Positions 1 through 11,204 of a stretch of DNA of 64,000 nt are shown piece after piece. The DNA is taken from assembly GCF_905171775.1 (NCBI RefSeq), contig NC_053491.1, positions 397,162,838 to 397,226,837 on the forward strand. Reading direction: 5' to 3'. A program made the translations under genes and the position numbers. Source of the DNA: Rana temporaria (taxonomy: Eukaryota; Chordata; Amphibia; Anura; Ranidae). The notes under the pieces were generated by a model, which made no database searches, was not told the DNA's origin, and saw only the letters and a list, made by a program, of their open reading frames with translations. Numbering within the stretch: position 1 is the first letter of the stretch; the number at the start of each line of letters is the position of its first letter.

Positions 1-440
1 ACTGCAGGACTGGTAGGGCATCACGATAAACAATGATACAGCCTGTACTAACTTTAATTAGGATGATAAAGTCAAACTGAAATGTAAAAAAAGAGTAACA
101 ATATAAATAAATAAATAAATAAAAATAAACATAAACAAAATAACCACACGGAACTAGTAGAATAATCATTGTTCTACATCTGCATACTACTTAATACTAA
201 GCATAGATGTTTTTAAACAATCAAGTGAAAATGAAATTTTACAATCTTTTAAATAAGCGGAGGCTCTATGGTGAGATGGTTGTTATTTTTAAACAAAAAA
301 ATAATGAAATTTTAGTATCACTTTAAAGAAAATGGCCACTAGATGGAGTGGGAAAAATGATATATTTAGACCCCCTAGTTGAATGTATGTGTGAAATTAT
401 CTTTTTTGAAGCAAAATCATTATTTTCCCATGTTCCTTAG
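1..440 (+). other. PCYOX1: PCYOX1 intron 1, 3' part
   Basis: AT-rich DNA with no recognisable repeat or ORF, ending in a splice acceptor (pyrimidine-rich stretch then TTAG at 437-440). The first exon, which should carry the start codon and signal peptide, lies left of the window. Confidence 0.75.
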
Positions 441-647
441 CGGTTGTTGGAGCCGGAATTGGAGGAACATCGGCAGCCTATTTCTTACGTCAGAAGTTTG
501 GGAAAGATGTCCACATTGATGTATTTGAGAAGGGCGATGTGGGCGGCCGACTTGCTACGATCGAGATCGAAGGGAACCAGTATGAGGCTGGGGGGTCCGT
601 GATACACCCCTTGAATCTCCATATGAAAAGTTTTGTTAAAGATCTGG
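441..647 (+). CDS. PCYOX1: PCYOX1 exon 2 (FAD-binding exon)
   Basis: First coding exon present of prenylcysteine oxidase 1, a lysosomal FAD-dependent thioether oxidase that cleaves prenylcysteines left over from degraded prenylated proteins, giving cysteine, an isoprenoid aldehyde and hydrogen peroxide. The exon encodes the Rossmann FAD-binding motif (GAGIGG followed by TSAAYFLRQKFGK), the acidic strand end (DVFEKGDVGGRLAT) and the conserved EAGGSVIHPLNLHMK segment. It is bounded by AG at 439-440 and GTAAG at 648. The first codon is split 1+2 and the last base opens a split glycine codon. Identification rests on close match to the vertebrate family; an ATG-initiated reading of 539-859 is only part of this exon running into the intron. 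Confidence 0.95.
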
Positions 648-2555
648 GTAAGTCCAGTGCGCAGCTAATGACTAATTACTGCATGTTATCCAGATTATTT
701 TACATTCAAAAGTTTTTATTTGTTATATATATAAAAAAAAAAGGTGTACATCCAAAAAGCCAATATTCATGTCAACAAAGTTGCTCAGAGTTTTACAGGA
801 TACGAAGAGGGTGCAGGATAATGAGGGCACCGGTTAGTAAGTGTGAAATACATTATTAACCAATAAACCGTACAATCCAAGTAAGTTATGGTTGCTATGC
901 ACACAGTCAATAGCACTATCCAAAGGGTCCTATTGCAGACCAAACATATTCAGTATGTATTCGACCCTCAAAAATTCAGAAGAGCCCCAAATTATATAAG
1001 GACTTGGCAGGACTCATAGTGTCCTAATACCACATAAAGAGGATCAAATAAGGTATAGTCCTAATACGTACCATAGTAAAGAATCAAAGATAGAGAGAAA
1101 AGGTCTGAAAGGAGAGGTAAGCGGAGACCTACAACTCACAGAAGACACAAGTTTCATAAGTTACACCAGTGTGGAGGAGAGGGATATCTGCACAAAGGGT
1201 GGCGCTAAAGAGCTAAAAAAAACACATAGTTTTGTGTTTGTTGGCCGACAATTATTTGCCGTTTGTATACAATACAAGTTCATGGACAATGCCCTTCGGA
1301 CAAATGTCAGAGGCTTTGTCCGCAGAAAGTCAGATTGTGTGTACGAGGCTTTAGGGTGATTTCCACGCTCCTGCTAAGACAGCATAAAATAAATCAGCCT
1401 TTTCATAGGACAAGGTCATTTAACAAGGCTATAGAAGGACATTAGTCTATTGCTATTGGTCTGTTGCTAACTATGTGATTTTTACGAATGAATGATCCAG
1501 ATTATTTTAACCATAATTGCATGTACTAATCGAATGCTGGTTTTCCAGCAGGACTGTTCAGCAGAAGCCAATCTGCTCTGGTGAACAGTCTTTCCTACCT
1601 TCCTCATGCACTTTTTACCTGTGAATCAAGAAAACATGATCTGCAATTTGTCCTATTTGGAGAGTTTCTTGATTTAGGATAGGTTTGCAGTGTTGCAGGT
1701 GTAGGACAGCGTGTAAATCGCACGTGTTGATACACTCGCAATGAAAACGTGCTGCCCTTTTGCAGATGTGCAAGGGTGCCGTTCATTTTTAATGGCACCC
1801 CCGTGCATTGGAAAAAGCAGTGCATTTTCTGATGCATGAAACTGCAGGGTGCAAAAGCTCCATGTGGTTTACTTGAGGATGCATTTTAGAAAAGGTGCAA
1901 AGACTTTTTTTCCGCAGGTACAGCAGCCCAATCAAATTAATGGGCTGCTGTTAAACTGTGAGTACGGCGCAAAAAAATAAAATAAAGGCATACTGTAGCT
2001 CGCGCTAGTATGCAGGATGGCATGGTAGAATTTTTTTTTTTTTTTTTAGGGTGAACCCCCGCTTTAAATCATGATTTAAATCTCTAGTAAAAAGGCTTGA
2101 TTTAAATCATAACTTTTAATGAGCAACTGTCATCTCTGTACCACAGCTGCTCCCCCTCTGACCCGCTGTTGACTCACCGACAGTCCCATTCACTTTAATG
2201 GGACGGCTGGTGATGCGGCAGTGACACAACGAGGTGAGGGATGTGGCGGCAACAGATGAGTGGATGTCCGCTAACAGGCGATGCCAGGATGGATTTGAAA
2301 TGACAGGCACTCTTTAAATGTAAAGACTCATTTTTGCTGGTAGGTAGAATCTTTAACCACCTCAATACTGGGCACTTTCCCCCCTTGCTGCCCAGGACAT
2401 TTTTCATCTTTCAGTGCTGTCACACTTTGACAATTTTTTATAATTGTCTTCCCACAAATAGAGCTTTCTTTTGGTGGTATTTGATCACTTCCGGGGTTTT
2501 TATTTTTTGCTAAACAAACTAAAAAGACCAACATTTTTGAAAAAAATGATTTGTG

Positions 2556-2606
<51 letters not shown>

Positions 2607-2745
2607 TTTTTTTTTTCTTAAATCATCGATTTTTATCCACCCTGGTCTCAGCCTTTCTACTTAAATCAGTCACCAGACTGTATGAGTTGTCTGCTCACAT
2701 ACAGACCTGTACTTTCTTAGCTCTGACACTCTGCATTTGTTACAG
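648..2745 (+). other. PCYOX1: PCYOX1 intron with degraded repeats
   Basis: About 2.1 kb. 1975-2064 looks like the truncated end of a TTAA-target element (ends ...GAACCCCCGCT then TTAA). 2065-2643 is AT-rich sequence with repeated GATTTAAATCA words ending in CCACCCTG, the style of a truncated hAT terminus. A piece at 2352-2520 belongs to a dispersed frog repeat also seen near 35120, 36110, 39300 and 44250. A TA microsatellite lies at 2557-2598. 860-1974 shows nothing I recognise. Confidence 0.5.
2557..2598. repeat. (TA)n microsatellite
   Basis: About 21 uninterrupted TA units. Confidence 0.95.
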
Positions 2746-2920
2746 GTCTGAGTACATGCACGTTACCTGCAAATCTGCTGGGAATCTACAATGGGGATGA
2801 GTTTGTTTTTCAAGAGAGTGAATGGTTCCTTATAAATTTTATTAAAAGGCTGTGGAATTATGGACTGAATTTCCTACGAAGGTACATGTGGGTGGAAGAT
2901 CTTTTGGATAAGTTCATGAG
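2746..2920 (+). CDS. PCYOX1: PCYOX1 exon 3
   Basis: 175-bp exon flanked by acceptor CAG (2743-2745) and donor GTACG (2921). It encodes LLGIYNGDEFVFQESEWF and YMWVEDLLDKFMR, matching the vertebrate PCYOX1 region after the FAD motif. The frame joins the split glycine codon from exon 2 and ends with two bases of an arginine codon. Confidence 0.94.
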
Positions 2921-4089
2921 GTACGTGGTAATAATTTCACTTTGCCAAGTTCAATATCTGCATACAGATTTATTATTATTTTGTAAAGTGCTACACAAAC
3001 TGTTGGCACTATATACATCTTGTATAATAATAATAATAATAATATTATAGTCTGGTGTCAGGAGTCAGTAAGAATATTGAATATTCCTGCTCTACTCCTC
3101 CATACAGACTTTGGTAGGCTCACCTATACACCTGCTTAGATCCTGTAACTGCATTGCACCTCATCATATTAGTGAGTTTAATTTTACATTAAAATTAAGT
3201 GGAACAAAACAAAAGTGGAACTTCCGCCTAATCCACTCCTTGCCCCCTTACATGCCACATTTGGCATGTAATTTTTTTTGGGGGGGGGAGTGGGGCTTCA
3301 GGAGGAGTGGGACTTCCTGTCCCACTTCCTCCTTCCGCCCAGGGACCACCTAGGCGATAAGTCATATCGCCTACAGCGGCCCCTCCCTGTAGGCGATCGA
3401 TTGAGACACGTGGCAATCGCCTGACCAATCACAGTGCGCAGTGCTGCTCCGCATGCGCAGTGAGTGCCCGGCCGTGAAGTTAGAAGCTGTCACGGTCGGG
3501 TGCCCACACTAACAATGAAAACGCCGGGGGGAGAGGAGCGGAGCTCCGGCCGTCGCGTCGCGTCGCTGGACAGTGGAGCAGGTATGTGCATGTTTATTTT
3601 TTTTCTTTTGTAGCTGCTGACTTTTAGTAAATATTAAAAAAGCCTGGAACTCCCCTTTAAATACTTTAGACCTTTGATAAATCATGGCAGTGAGAGTAGG
3701 ATTTTCTGGTGTTGAAGACTTGTCCTATCTGTGGGGTAGCAGTTAAGGCAAGAATTTGGTGGGACATGCCACGTAAAACTTGTGTAAAACAAGCTTCAGT
3801 TGTAAGGGCTCATTCTCACAGCCGATTACTTCTATTCCATCGGCTATGTGAACAAAGCCTAAATTATCCCTGGCCTAAATATTAACCCTTAGCAATCTAT
3901 TTAGAGAATGCAGTATCAATTGTATAGTTTATACTGCTTATAAGTGTAAAATGCCATAGAAATACATGTGAACTGTCACAAAATTGTAATTCTGTTCTGG
4001 CAAATTTCAGGCACGCCTGCCAGACACTCTACATGGTTCTGACCGTTTATTTTTGTGAACTGCAGCCAAAATAGTAGAGCTTGGTTACA
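2921..4089 (+). other. PCYOX1: PCYOX1 intron 3, proximal part, with foldback element
   Basis: Contains a TAA microsatellite near 3028-3042 and a TTAA-target foldback element listed separately at 3193-3656. The remainder to the LINE duplication at 4090 shows nothing recognisable. Confidence 0.6.
3193..3656. mobile_element. Non-autonomous TTAA-target DNA transposon
   Basis: Flanked by TTAA at 3189-3192 and 3657-3660. The sequence is the reverse-orientation relative of 45115-45561: both share the GGAACTTCCGC terminus, a GC-rich core with 'GCATGCGCAGTG' and an AAGTCAGCAGCTAC hairpin near the other end. TTAA targets are used by piggyBac and Kolobok transposases; which one mobilised it cannot be told from the sequence. 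Confidence 0.7.
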
Positions 4090-4324
4090 GAATATGTGAA
4101 CCCAGGCGCATGCGCGGAGGCACCCGTGATGGCTGCTTAAGCCGGGAGCTCCGCACTGACCCGGTCATCTAGCCGCCCTAGCCCGGAACGAGAGGCAGCC
4201 GACGGCCCGAATTTTGGCCACACACCTGGGGGAACCTAAGTACAGCTTGCCCATGTACAGCAGTGCGGTCCGGAGGGACCCGAAGACCCGTTATTCGCCG
4301 GTGGAGACACCGAGCGATTCCAAG

Positions 4325-5428
4325 ATGGCGACCGCGCCTCAGGTAACAGACACCAGCGCTGGGGGAAAGCAGGAGGACAAACAAAGTATGGCACAAAAAC
4401 CCATCTCCTATGCAGACATGACTGCTCATGGCGCCCCCGCTCTCCTGTCTATCCCATCTACAGCCATAACTCCTAATATGGAGAACTCCTCACAGCAGCA
4501 CTCAGCCTCTCCTGTCTCCCTCACAGGAGCTGCACTATCCCCCTCAGGCGCCATTTTCCCCTCAGGCATCCCTGACCCCATTATGCCTCAAAATGCAGGG
4601 GAACTTTTTCTAAAACTCTCTGAATTACTGGAGAAAGGCCTAGCCAACACTGCCAACAAAATAACTAATGACATTAGAAACGATTTCCAAAACCTTGGCT
4701 CCAGAATGGAGGTGATAGAACAGAAATTGGATATCACTGTTTCTAGGGCTAATCAGAACACTGACCATATACATGATTTGCAAGAACAACTTGACAATGC
4801 TTTGAACAGAATTGACGACCTCGAAAATCGTTCAAGGAGAGAGAATTTTAGGGTCAGGGGGATCCCAGAATCCATTTTGGACGTTTCTACAGCTGTGCAG
4901 GACCTTATAAAGCACCTGTTACCGTCAATAAACGCTCATAAATTAGAATTGGACAGGGCACACAGATCTCTTGGCCCTCTCAGAAAGGACGGTTCACCTA
5001 GAGACATTGTGGTAAAGCCACATTACTACACAGTTAAAGAGGAAGTAATGAAAGCCTCTCGTCAACATCCCTCCATCCTGTTCCAAGGAGTCAATGTACA
5101 AATATTTGCGGACATTTCACCTCTAACTATCCAAAGGCGCAGGGCCCTGAAACCTTTGCTATCCATTCTGATGCAGAAAGAAATTCGATACTGGTGGGCC
5201 TTCCCATTTGCCCTGAAGTTTTCACTTAAGGGAAAAACTTATTCCTTCACATCTCTACATGAGGGGGAAAAAATTCTACTCTCCCTGAAGCTTATTGCGC
5301 TGGATCCAGCAATGGACACCTCCACCCCACAAGCAGGATCATCCAAACGACCTACTCCTACCAGCCCTATCTCACCGCCATGGAAATCCAATAAGAGCAG
5401 ACGTCTTAAGGACTCAGTCACAACCTGA
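4325..5428 (+). CDS. LINE ORF1 protein (RNA-binding, coiled coil)
   Basis: A 367-residue product if started at the ATG in CAAGATGGCG at 4325; an in-frame ATG at 4253 would add 24 residues. The N-terminus is Ser/Pro/Thr-rich and low complexity. Around residues 92-172 lies a heptad-like coiled coil (LFLKLSELLEKG through HIHDLQEQLDNALNRIDDL), directly followed by NRSRRENFRVRGIPES, the typical junction into the RRM-like domain of L1 ORF1 proteins, then a basic C-terminal domain and a Lys/Ser-rich tail. By family knowledge this would trimerise, coat the LINE RNA and act as chaperone. AAGATGGCG at the start resembles a YY1 site, as in L1 promoters. Confidence 0.88.
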   Translation: MATAPQVTDTSAGGKQEDKQSMAQKPISYADMTAHGAPALLSIPSTAITPNMENSSQQHSASPVSLTGAALSPSGAIFPSGIPDPIMPQNAGELFLKLSELLEKGLANTANKITNDIRNDFQNLGSRMEVIEQKLDITVSRANQNTDHIHDLQEQLDNALNRIDDLENRSRRENFRVRGIPESILDVSTAVQDLIKHLLPSINAHKLELDRAHRSLGPLRKDGSPRDIVVKPHYYTVKEEVMKASRQHPSILFQGVNVQIFADISPLTIQRRRALKPLLSILMQKEIRYWWAFPFALKFSLKGKTYSFTSLHEGEKILLSLKLIALDPAMDTSTPQAGSSKRPTPTSPISPPWKSNKSRRLKDSVTT

Positions 5429-6335
5429 TTTTTTTTTTTCCTTTTTTTTTTTGTGTTATTAGATAGGTTTTCTCTTTAGGGTTCCTGTAATGCCCGTGAC
5501 GGGCATTTTTTTCCCGGGGTTTTCCAACAACTTTGGGAGATCCCTGGTCCATTTGGTTCCCTACTTTTTCAACCACCTTGAGTTGTCCTTTTATCCTTCA
5601 TAGGATTGACTTTTGCGAGACTTATATTATATTTTATATGCTACTGATGCCACCGGTTTTGATCCGGGACCCTTCTCAGTTAGGCGGGAGGGACCGGGAT
5701 CAAAGCTTCTTTGGGGTTTTATTACTGACACCCAAATTTATTTTTGAACCACTCAGGCTTCCATACATATAGCCAATGTCTCACGGTCACTTGACCTAGT
5801 CTTAACCTTAGTAGTATTTTTGTTCTGTTACATTGCATTCTGATAGATATTAATCAGATCCCTTATTCTTTGATCTATGGGCTTCGGCTGCCCTTGTTCT
5901 ACTTGTTCTAAAATGTTACAGTTTTTGGTATTATATATTACTAATAATTTTATGTGCCTTATTCCTCTCAGGGATGGCTATGACCGGGGCAGATGCCTTG
6001 TGCCCCCGTCCAACCCTCGACTGTGGATCACCCGCGGTCGGGAGTTGGACTGGTAACCCTTGATTTGGGTTACATGTATGTTTTGTTTGGCGGGAGGGGG
6101 GTGGGACTTCTTCCCCCCCACTCTTGCCGGTTTCATTTATTTAGCTTAATTTTATGCTCCTTTCTTCTTTTCTCCTGCTTTTCTAGTCTTTTCTCTAAGG
6201 TTGCCAAGCTACGGACAGAGCTCCTCATTAGCCCTTCTTCGGGTCCAGGCTCCACATATGCCGTCTGCTCTCGGATCCCACGCCTCCTATCCTCTGGGGT
6301 AAGTACACATAGCTACCATATGCTCCTACTATTTA
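5429..6335 (+). other. Inter-ORF spacer of the LINE
   Basis: A 907-bp T-rich stretch between ORF1 and ORF2, beginning with T runs at 5429-5452. Short open frames here (5533-5772, 5993-6352) look unconserved. The spacer is long for an L1-type element. Confidence 0.7.
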
Positions 6336-9300
6336 TTGGTCATGTCACGTAACTCCACTCCATCTCCAATTCTTCGAATGGTATCCCACAATGTCCAAGG
6401 TCTAAATTCCCCTGTCAAGAGGAGGAAAGTGTTCCAATCCTATCGCTCCCAAAAACTAGAGGTACTCCTCCTTCAAGAAACCCACTTTCCAACAAGTTAT
6501 TCCCCTTCATTCATCCATACTCACTATCCTCAATTCTTCCTGGCAAATGCAGAGGACAAGACAAGAGGGGTTGCAGTGCTCTTCGCCAGATCTTGCAAAT
6601 TTAAATCTTTATTAGTGCACAGGGACCCTGAAGGGAGATTTATTTTAGTGAAAGGGTGGATAGATGAGCAACTTTTTTCTTTTGTGTCTTATTACGCTCC
6701 TAATAGAGGGCAACTTAAATTTTTCCAATCAATGTTCAATGCCTTAGAAACACTCTTGGAAGGGATTGTCATATTGGGGGGGGATTCCAATGTGGCGTTC
6801 GACCAGAGCCTTGATAAATCCAGACCTTTGTCCTCACAATTGACCCGTCCTACTAGGACTAGTTCACAAATAGCTAAACTGATTTTTCAGCGAAATTTAG
6901 TGGATGTTTGGAGGGAATTTAACCCCTCCAAAAGGGATTATACCCATTTCTCCAACCCTCACCGCTCTTACTCGAGAATAGACCACATCCTTGTCTCCTC
7001 GAGACATGTCCCTCTGATCACAAAAGCACGCATAAAAGAGACAGCTCTTTCTGATCATTCAATGGTGATCTGTTCCCTTAAAGGAAGGACAGGTGTCTTC
7101 CGCCAGTTTCACTGGAAGCTTAACGAGACCCTCCTTAAAGACCCTATGGTTGTCTTGGAAATCGAGAAAGCACTGCAGGAATACTTTAGCTTAAACGATG
7201 TGGAAGGGATCTCGGCTGAAACTTTGTGGGCTGCGCATAAGGCTACGATCCGTGGTAAGATCATACAAATTGCTGCTAAAATAAAAAAGGATAAAGCTTT
7301 GGAAATTGAAAAATTAGATAGGGAATTTACAGATTTGTGCAAACAGCACAAGAAAGATCAAGCTATGATCCGGACCTCTCAGTTGGATGCCGCTAGACTA
7401 GCTCTTAACTTAGCATTTACTGTTAGGGCTGAGAGGTCTCTGGGATGGAGCGGAGCAAAATTTTACCAACATAAGGATCGAATGAGTACTATGCTTGCCA
7501 CCAAACTTTCACCGACTTACCGCACATTCTCTCTCCCAAAAATCAAAACTCGCGAGGGGACTGCTACCCTTAACCCCGAAATCATTCTCAAAACTTTCCA
7601 AGGATTTTATTCTGAACTTTACCAAGCCGGCGACTCAGCTGAGATTCCTAAGATTCAATCCTACTTGGACAAACTGCCTATCCCTAACCTTCACACTGAT
7701 CATGTGGAGCTTATGGAGGCCCCTATATCTGTGACGGAAACCTTTGAGGTGATTAAAAACTTGAAGGGAGGCTCAGCTCCGGGGCCAGATGGCTTTTCGA
7801 CCCCTTATTATAAAAACTTTGCGGATATTCTTGCCCCTCACCTTACAAAATTTTTCAACTCTAAAAGAACGGGGGAGGACCTGCATCCCCAGCTGAATGA
7901 GGCATATATATCTGTTATCCCCAAACCTGATAAGGATCCGGAACAGGTAGAAAATTATAGGCCCATCTCGTTGATCAATAACGACATGAAAATTCTCACG
8001 AAAATCTTAGCCAACAGAATAAACTCATTTATTACTCATTATATACATAAAGATCAAGTAGGTTTCATACCAGGGAGACAGGGTCCGGACCAGATCAGGC
8101 GGGCGATAGATATTGTTTCGTTACTACAGTCGGGGTGGGATGGAGGTCCTCCCCAGGAAGGATTGCTTCTGTCTTTGGACCTTCAGAAGGCCTTCGATTC
8201 CATATCATGGCCTTACCTATTTGAGGTCCTGAAACGGTGGGGGTTTGGGGAGAATTTCCTGGGAACATTGCGTTCCTTGTATTCAGGACCGCAGGCAAGG
8301 GTCAAATTGCAGGGATATTTCTCAGATCCTATACTGATCAAAAGAGGGACCAGACAGGGATGTCCCTTGTCTCCTATCATTTTTGCTGTGGCAATAGAAA
8401 CCTTAGCTATTGTCATCAGGTCCAATCAAGATATTACTGGAGTTTCCTGCGGTCAGCAAACTCACAAATGCGCTTTGTTTGCGGACGACTGCCTCTTATT
8501 TGTTACCTCCCCGGGAACCTCATTGGCTGCTATCTGTGAAGTGCTTGATTCTTTTGGACATGTCTCAGGATTAAGGGTCAACATGAAAAAATCAATGGCA
8601 TTGAACATTAATATTCAACCTGCTCTAGTAGAGCGACTGAAGACTTTGTTTAGATTTCAGTGGGGTGACTCCTCTATTCGTTACTTGGGGATAAATCTGA
8701 CTAATAAGTTTGAAAACCTTTATCAGGCTAACTTCCCGCCTATGTTCCGTAAACTCGAAACTGATCTACAAACATGGGCCACTCACAAAATATCCTGGCT
8801 AGGAAGGATCAATTCGGTTAAAATGACTCTCCTACCTAGATTGCTATATTTATTCAGATCTCTCCCAATCGCAATTAGGAAAGATCAACTTAAAAAATTC
8901 CAGGGCAAAGTGTTGAAGTTTATTTGGAATGGTAGAGGATATAGGCTGCCCCAAAATGTCTTATATGGTCCCATGACTAAGGGAGGGTTGGGTTTACCAC
9001 TCCTTTATCGTTACTATCAGGCAGCTAGATTGTCCCAACTGTCTTCCATCTACTCCAACCGAGAGAAACCAGATTGGATTGAGATGGAGGGTCAGGCAGT
9101 TCCTAATGATCCTTTGGACGATCTGCTCTGGTGCTCCCAAAAACTAAGACCGGCCTTAATGGCCCCAACTCTCTCTCAGGCATTTAAGCTTTGGGATGAC
9201 TTAAGGAAATCTCCTGCGCTAATCTCCGATATGCAACCTTTAGCTAATCTGTTCCAGATTTCTCACTTTAACCCGAATAGAGACTCTACGATTTTTCGAT

Positions 9301-10148
9301 GGTGGATGGATAAGGGACTTTATAGGATTGGACACTTTCTTTCCCCAGTGGGCTTGATCTCATTGGCACACTGTGTGGGATCCTTGGGTATGCCCGACTC
9401 TGAAAATGATAGATATTCCAGGATATCCCATTTTCTTACATCAATTTGGAAAAATAAACCAAATCCCCCTGAGTTCACCCTTTACGAAAGATGGTGCATT
9501 AGCAATAATGAACAGAGAGGTGGCATTTCTATTGTATATAACTCACTTTCGGAACCTACTTCCAAATTCTCTTACATGGAGGCGTGGGAGAAAGATCTAC
9601 GGATATCCTGGACTCTGGAGAAGTGGCATGAGGTAGGATCGAGATCTTCTAAAGGTCTTATTAATATCTCTTTGATTGAAGCTAACCTTAAAGTATTAAT
9701 GAGGTGGTACTTGGTCCCTTCCAGACTAGCAGCTATGTTTCCAACCACTTCTTCACTGTGTTTCCGAGGTTGTCAAGCCCAGGGTTCCATGTTGCACATC
9801 TGGTGGGAATGCCCTAAAATTAGGGGATTCTGGAACAAAATGTTTTATCTCATCAGGAAGGTAACCGGTATACCGGTTGAAAAATCTCCCCTAATAGCAT
9901 TACTAGGGGTCGGCGTGCCCCATACATCTAAATATACTCAAAGATTAGTAGCCTTCATGCTCACAGGTGCCAAAATTACGTTAGCGGGTGCTTGGAAACA
10001 ACCTTCTGTCTCTGTCATGTTGGCCAAGAGGAAAATCTCTTGGATCATGCACCAGGAGAAGATGGTAAGTTCAATACTCAATTCTTCCAAAACCTTTGAG
10101 GCGGTTTGGGAACCCTGGGCTAGATATATAGGTTTACCTATGATATAA
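6336..10148 (+). CDS. LINE ORF2 protein: APE endonuclease and reverse transcriptase
   Basis: An uninterrupted 1270-residue ORF. Residues about 15-245 form an apurinic-type endonuclease: SHNVQGLNSP with N19, LLQETHF with E48, a GGDSN motif and the closing SDH near residue 238. The reverse transcriptase spans about 440-780 with GGSAPGPDGF (about 477), SLDLQKAFDSI, RQGCPLSP and the catalytic FADD near 714. Near 1140-1165 there is a C-x3-C...H-x4-C pattern typical of L1/Tx1 ORF2 C-termini. Its role is nicking target DNA and reverse transcribing the LINE RNA on the nick. All catalytic residues I can check are present and there is no frameshift, so the protein may be functional. The alternative start is one of the nearby in-frame ATGs (third codon or MVSHN at residue 15). 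Confidence 0.95.
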   Translation: MVMSRNSTPSPILRMVSHNVQGLNSPVKRRKVFQSYRSQKLEVLLLQETHFPTSYSPSFIHTHYPQFFLANAEDKTRGVAVLFARSCKFKSLLVHRDPEGRFILVKGWIDEQLFSFVSYYAPNRGQLKFFQSMFNALETLLEGIVILGGDSNVAFDQSLDKSRPLSSQLTRPTRTSSQIAKLIFQRNLVDVWREFNPSKRDYTHFSNPHRSYSRIDHILVSSRHVPLITKARIKETALSDHSMVICSLKGRTGVFRQFHWKLNETLLKDPMVVLEIEKALQEYFSLNDVEGISAETLWAAHKATIRGKIIQIAAKIKKDKALEIEKLDREFTDLCKQHKKDQAMIRTSQLDAARLALNLAFTVRAERSLGWSGAKFYQHKDRMSTMLATKLSPTYRTFSLPKIKTREGTATLNPEIILKTFQGFYSELYQAGDSAEIPKIQSYLDKLPIPNLHTDHVELMEAPISVTETFEVIKNLKGGSAPGPDGFSTPYYKNFADILAPHLTKFFNSKRTGEDLHPQLNEAYISVIPKPDKDPEQVENYRPISLINNDMKILTKILANRINSFITHYIHKDQVGFIPGRQGPDQIRRAIDIVSLLQSGWDGGPPQEGLLLSLDLQKAFDSISWPYLFEVLKRWGFGENFLGTLRSLYSGPQARVKLQGYFSDPILIKRGTRQGCPLSPIIFAVAIETLAIVIRSNQDITGVSCGQQTHKCALFADDCLLFVTSPGTSLAAICEVLDSFGHVSGLRVNMKKSMALNINIQPALVERLKTLFRFQWGDSSIRYLGINLTNKFENLYQANFPPMFRKLETDLQTWATHKISWLGRINSVKMTLLPRLLYLFRSLPIAIRKDQLKKFQGKVLKFIWNGRGYRLPQNVLYGPMTKGGLGLPLLYRYYQAARLSQLSSIYSNREKPDWIEMEGQAVPNDPLDDLLWCSQKLRPALMAPTLSQAFKLWDDLRKSPALISDMQPLANLFQISHFNPNRDSTIFRWWMDKGLYRIGHFLSPVGLISLAHCVGSLGMPDSENDRYSRISHFLTSIWKNKPNPPEFTLYERWCISNNEQRGGISIVYNSLSEPTSKFSYMEAWEKDLRISWTLEKWHEVGSRSSKGLINISLIEANLKVLMRWYLVPSRLAAMFPTTSSLCFRGCQAQGSMLHIWWECPKIRGFWNKMFYLIRKVTGIPVEKSPLIALLGVGVPHTSKYTQRLVAFMLTGAKITLAGAWKQPSVSVMLAKRKISWIMHQEKMVSSILNSSKTFEAVWEPWARYIGLPMI

Positions 10149-10725
10149 GGATAAGAGAGGGTGGAGATCCTCCATTTTATCCTTGGTCTTCCTACCTTAT
10201 TATTTCCAGGGTCTGTGGCCCGGTCAGCATAGTCCGTAGCTGGCAACATCAATCTATTCTCTTTCTTTCTTTTTCTTTCTAGGTCTCTTTGACCCTTTAT
10301 CTTTCTTTCCTTTTTCCTCCTTTCAGGTACATCTTCATATAGAGTTGAAGATAGAGTAGTCAGTTTAACTTTAATGATTACATCAGAGCGTTTTTGGCCT
10401 CCTTATGTACATTTTTTCTCTTTTTTCCTTTTTATTGCCATAAAGTATCACTGGAGAGTATTACTCATTTACTATGCTTCCTTTTGTAATCTCCAGCCCT
10501 CACTGAAAAAGTGATTACGCGATAGCATATTCCTTACTCTGGGATTTGCCCACGACTCCGGAAACTTCAGTTATTCCGGGACCGGGGGTTCCTTTTTACT
10601 TTTATTTAGTATTTCTAATGTGTTTGACGTATTAACTGATTCTTAGGCACAGTGTGAACCCATTGAGGGTGCCAGGAATACAGTCATTCTCAGGAGCTAT
10701 TTTCTTTTAATTTTATATATATTAA

Positions 10726-11204
10726 AGCGGTCCTCCACCCTAAAGTGGAGTCCCGCTGATCGGAACCCTCCCCCCCTCCGGTGTCACATTTGACACCTTT
10801 CAGGGGGGAGGGGGGTGCAGACACCTGTCTAAAGACAGGTATTTGCACCCACTTCCGGCCACACGCTACGGGCGAAAGACGGGCATTCCGTCACATCCCG
10901 TCTGTCGCCCGTTGTGTGCTGGGAACACTCGGCTCCCAGCACACAGCGTGTGAGCCAATCGGCGGGCGCAGCGCGACTCGCGCATGCGCCGTAGGGAACC
11001 GGGCAGTGAAGCCGCAGCGCTTCACTTCCTGGTTCCCTCACCGTGGATGGAGGGGGGAGCAGCAGGGTGACGAGCGATCGGCTCATCCTCTGCTGCGATC
11101 ACCGCTGGACTCCAGGACAGGTAAGTGTCCTTATATTAAAAGTCAGCAGCTGCAGTATTTGTAGCTGCTAGCTTTTAATATATTGTTTTAGTGGCACATC
11201 CGCT
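10726..11204. mobile_element. TTAA-target element nested in the LINE 3' UTR
   Basis: Flanked by TTAA at 10722-10725 and 11205-11208, with imperfect inverted ends AGCGG.../...CCGCT. The interior has a GC-rich core and, near the right end, the AAAGTCAGCAGCTGCAG...TAGCTGCT hairpin shared with the copies at 3193, 41640 and 45115. Unless it is part of this LINE's consensus, it inserted after the LINE. Confidence 0.75.

Noticed and set aside
4214..4324. ORF1 beginning at 4214
   Set aside because: Position 4214 is TTG; ATG codons at 4253 or 4325 are more plausible starts.
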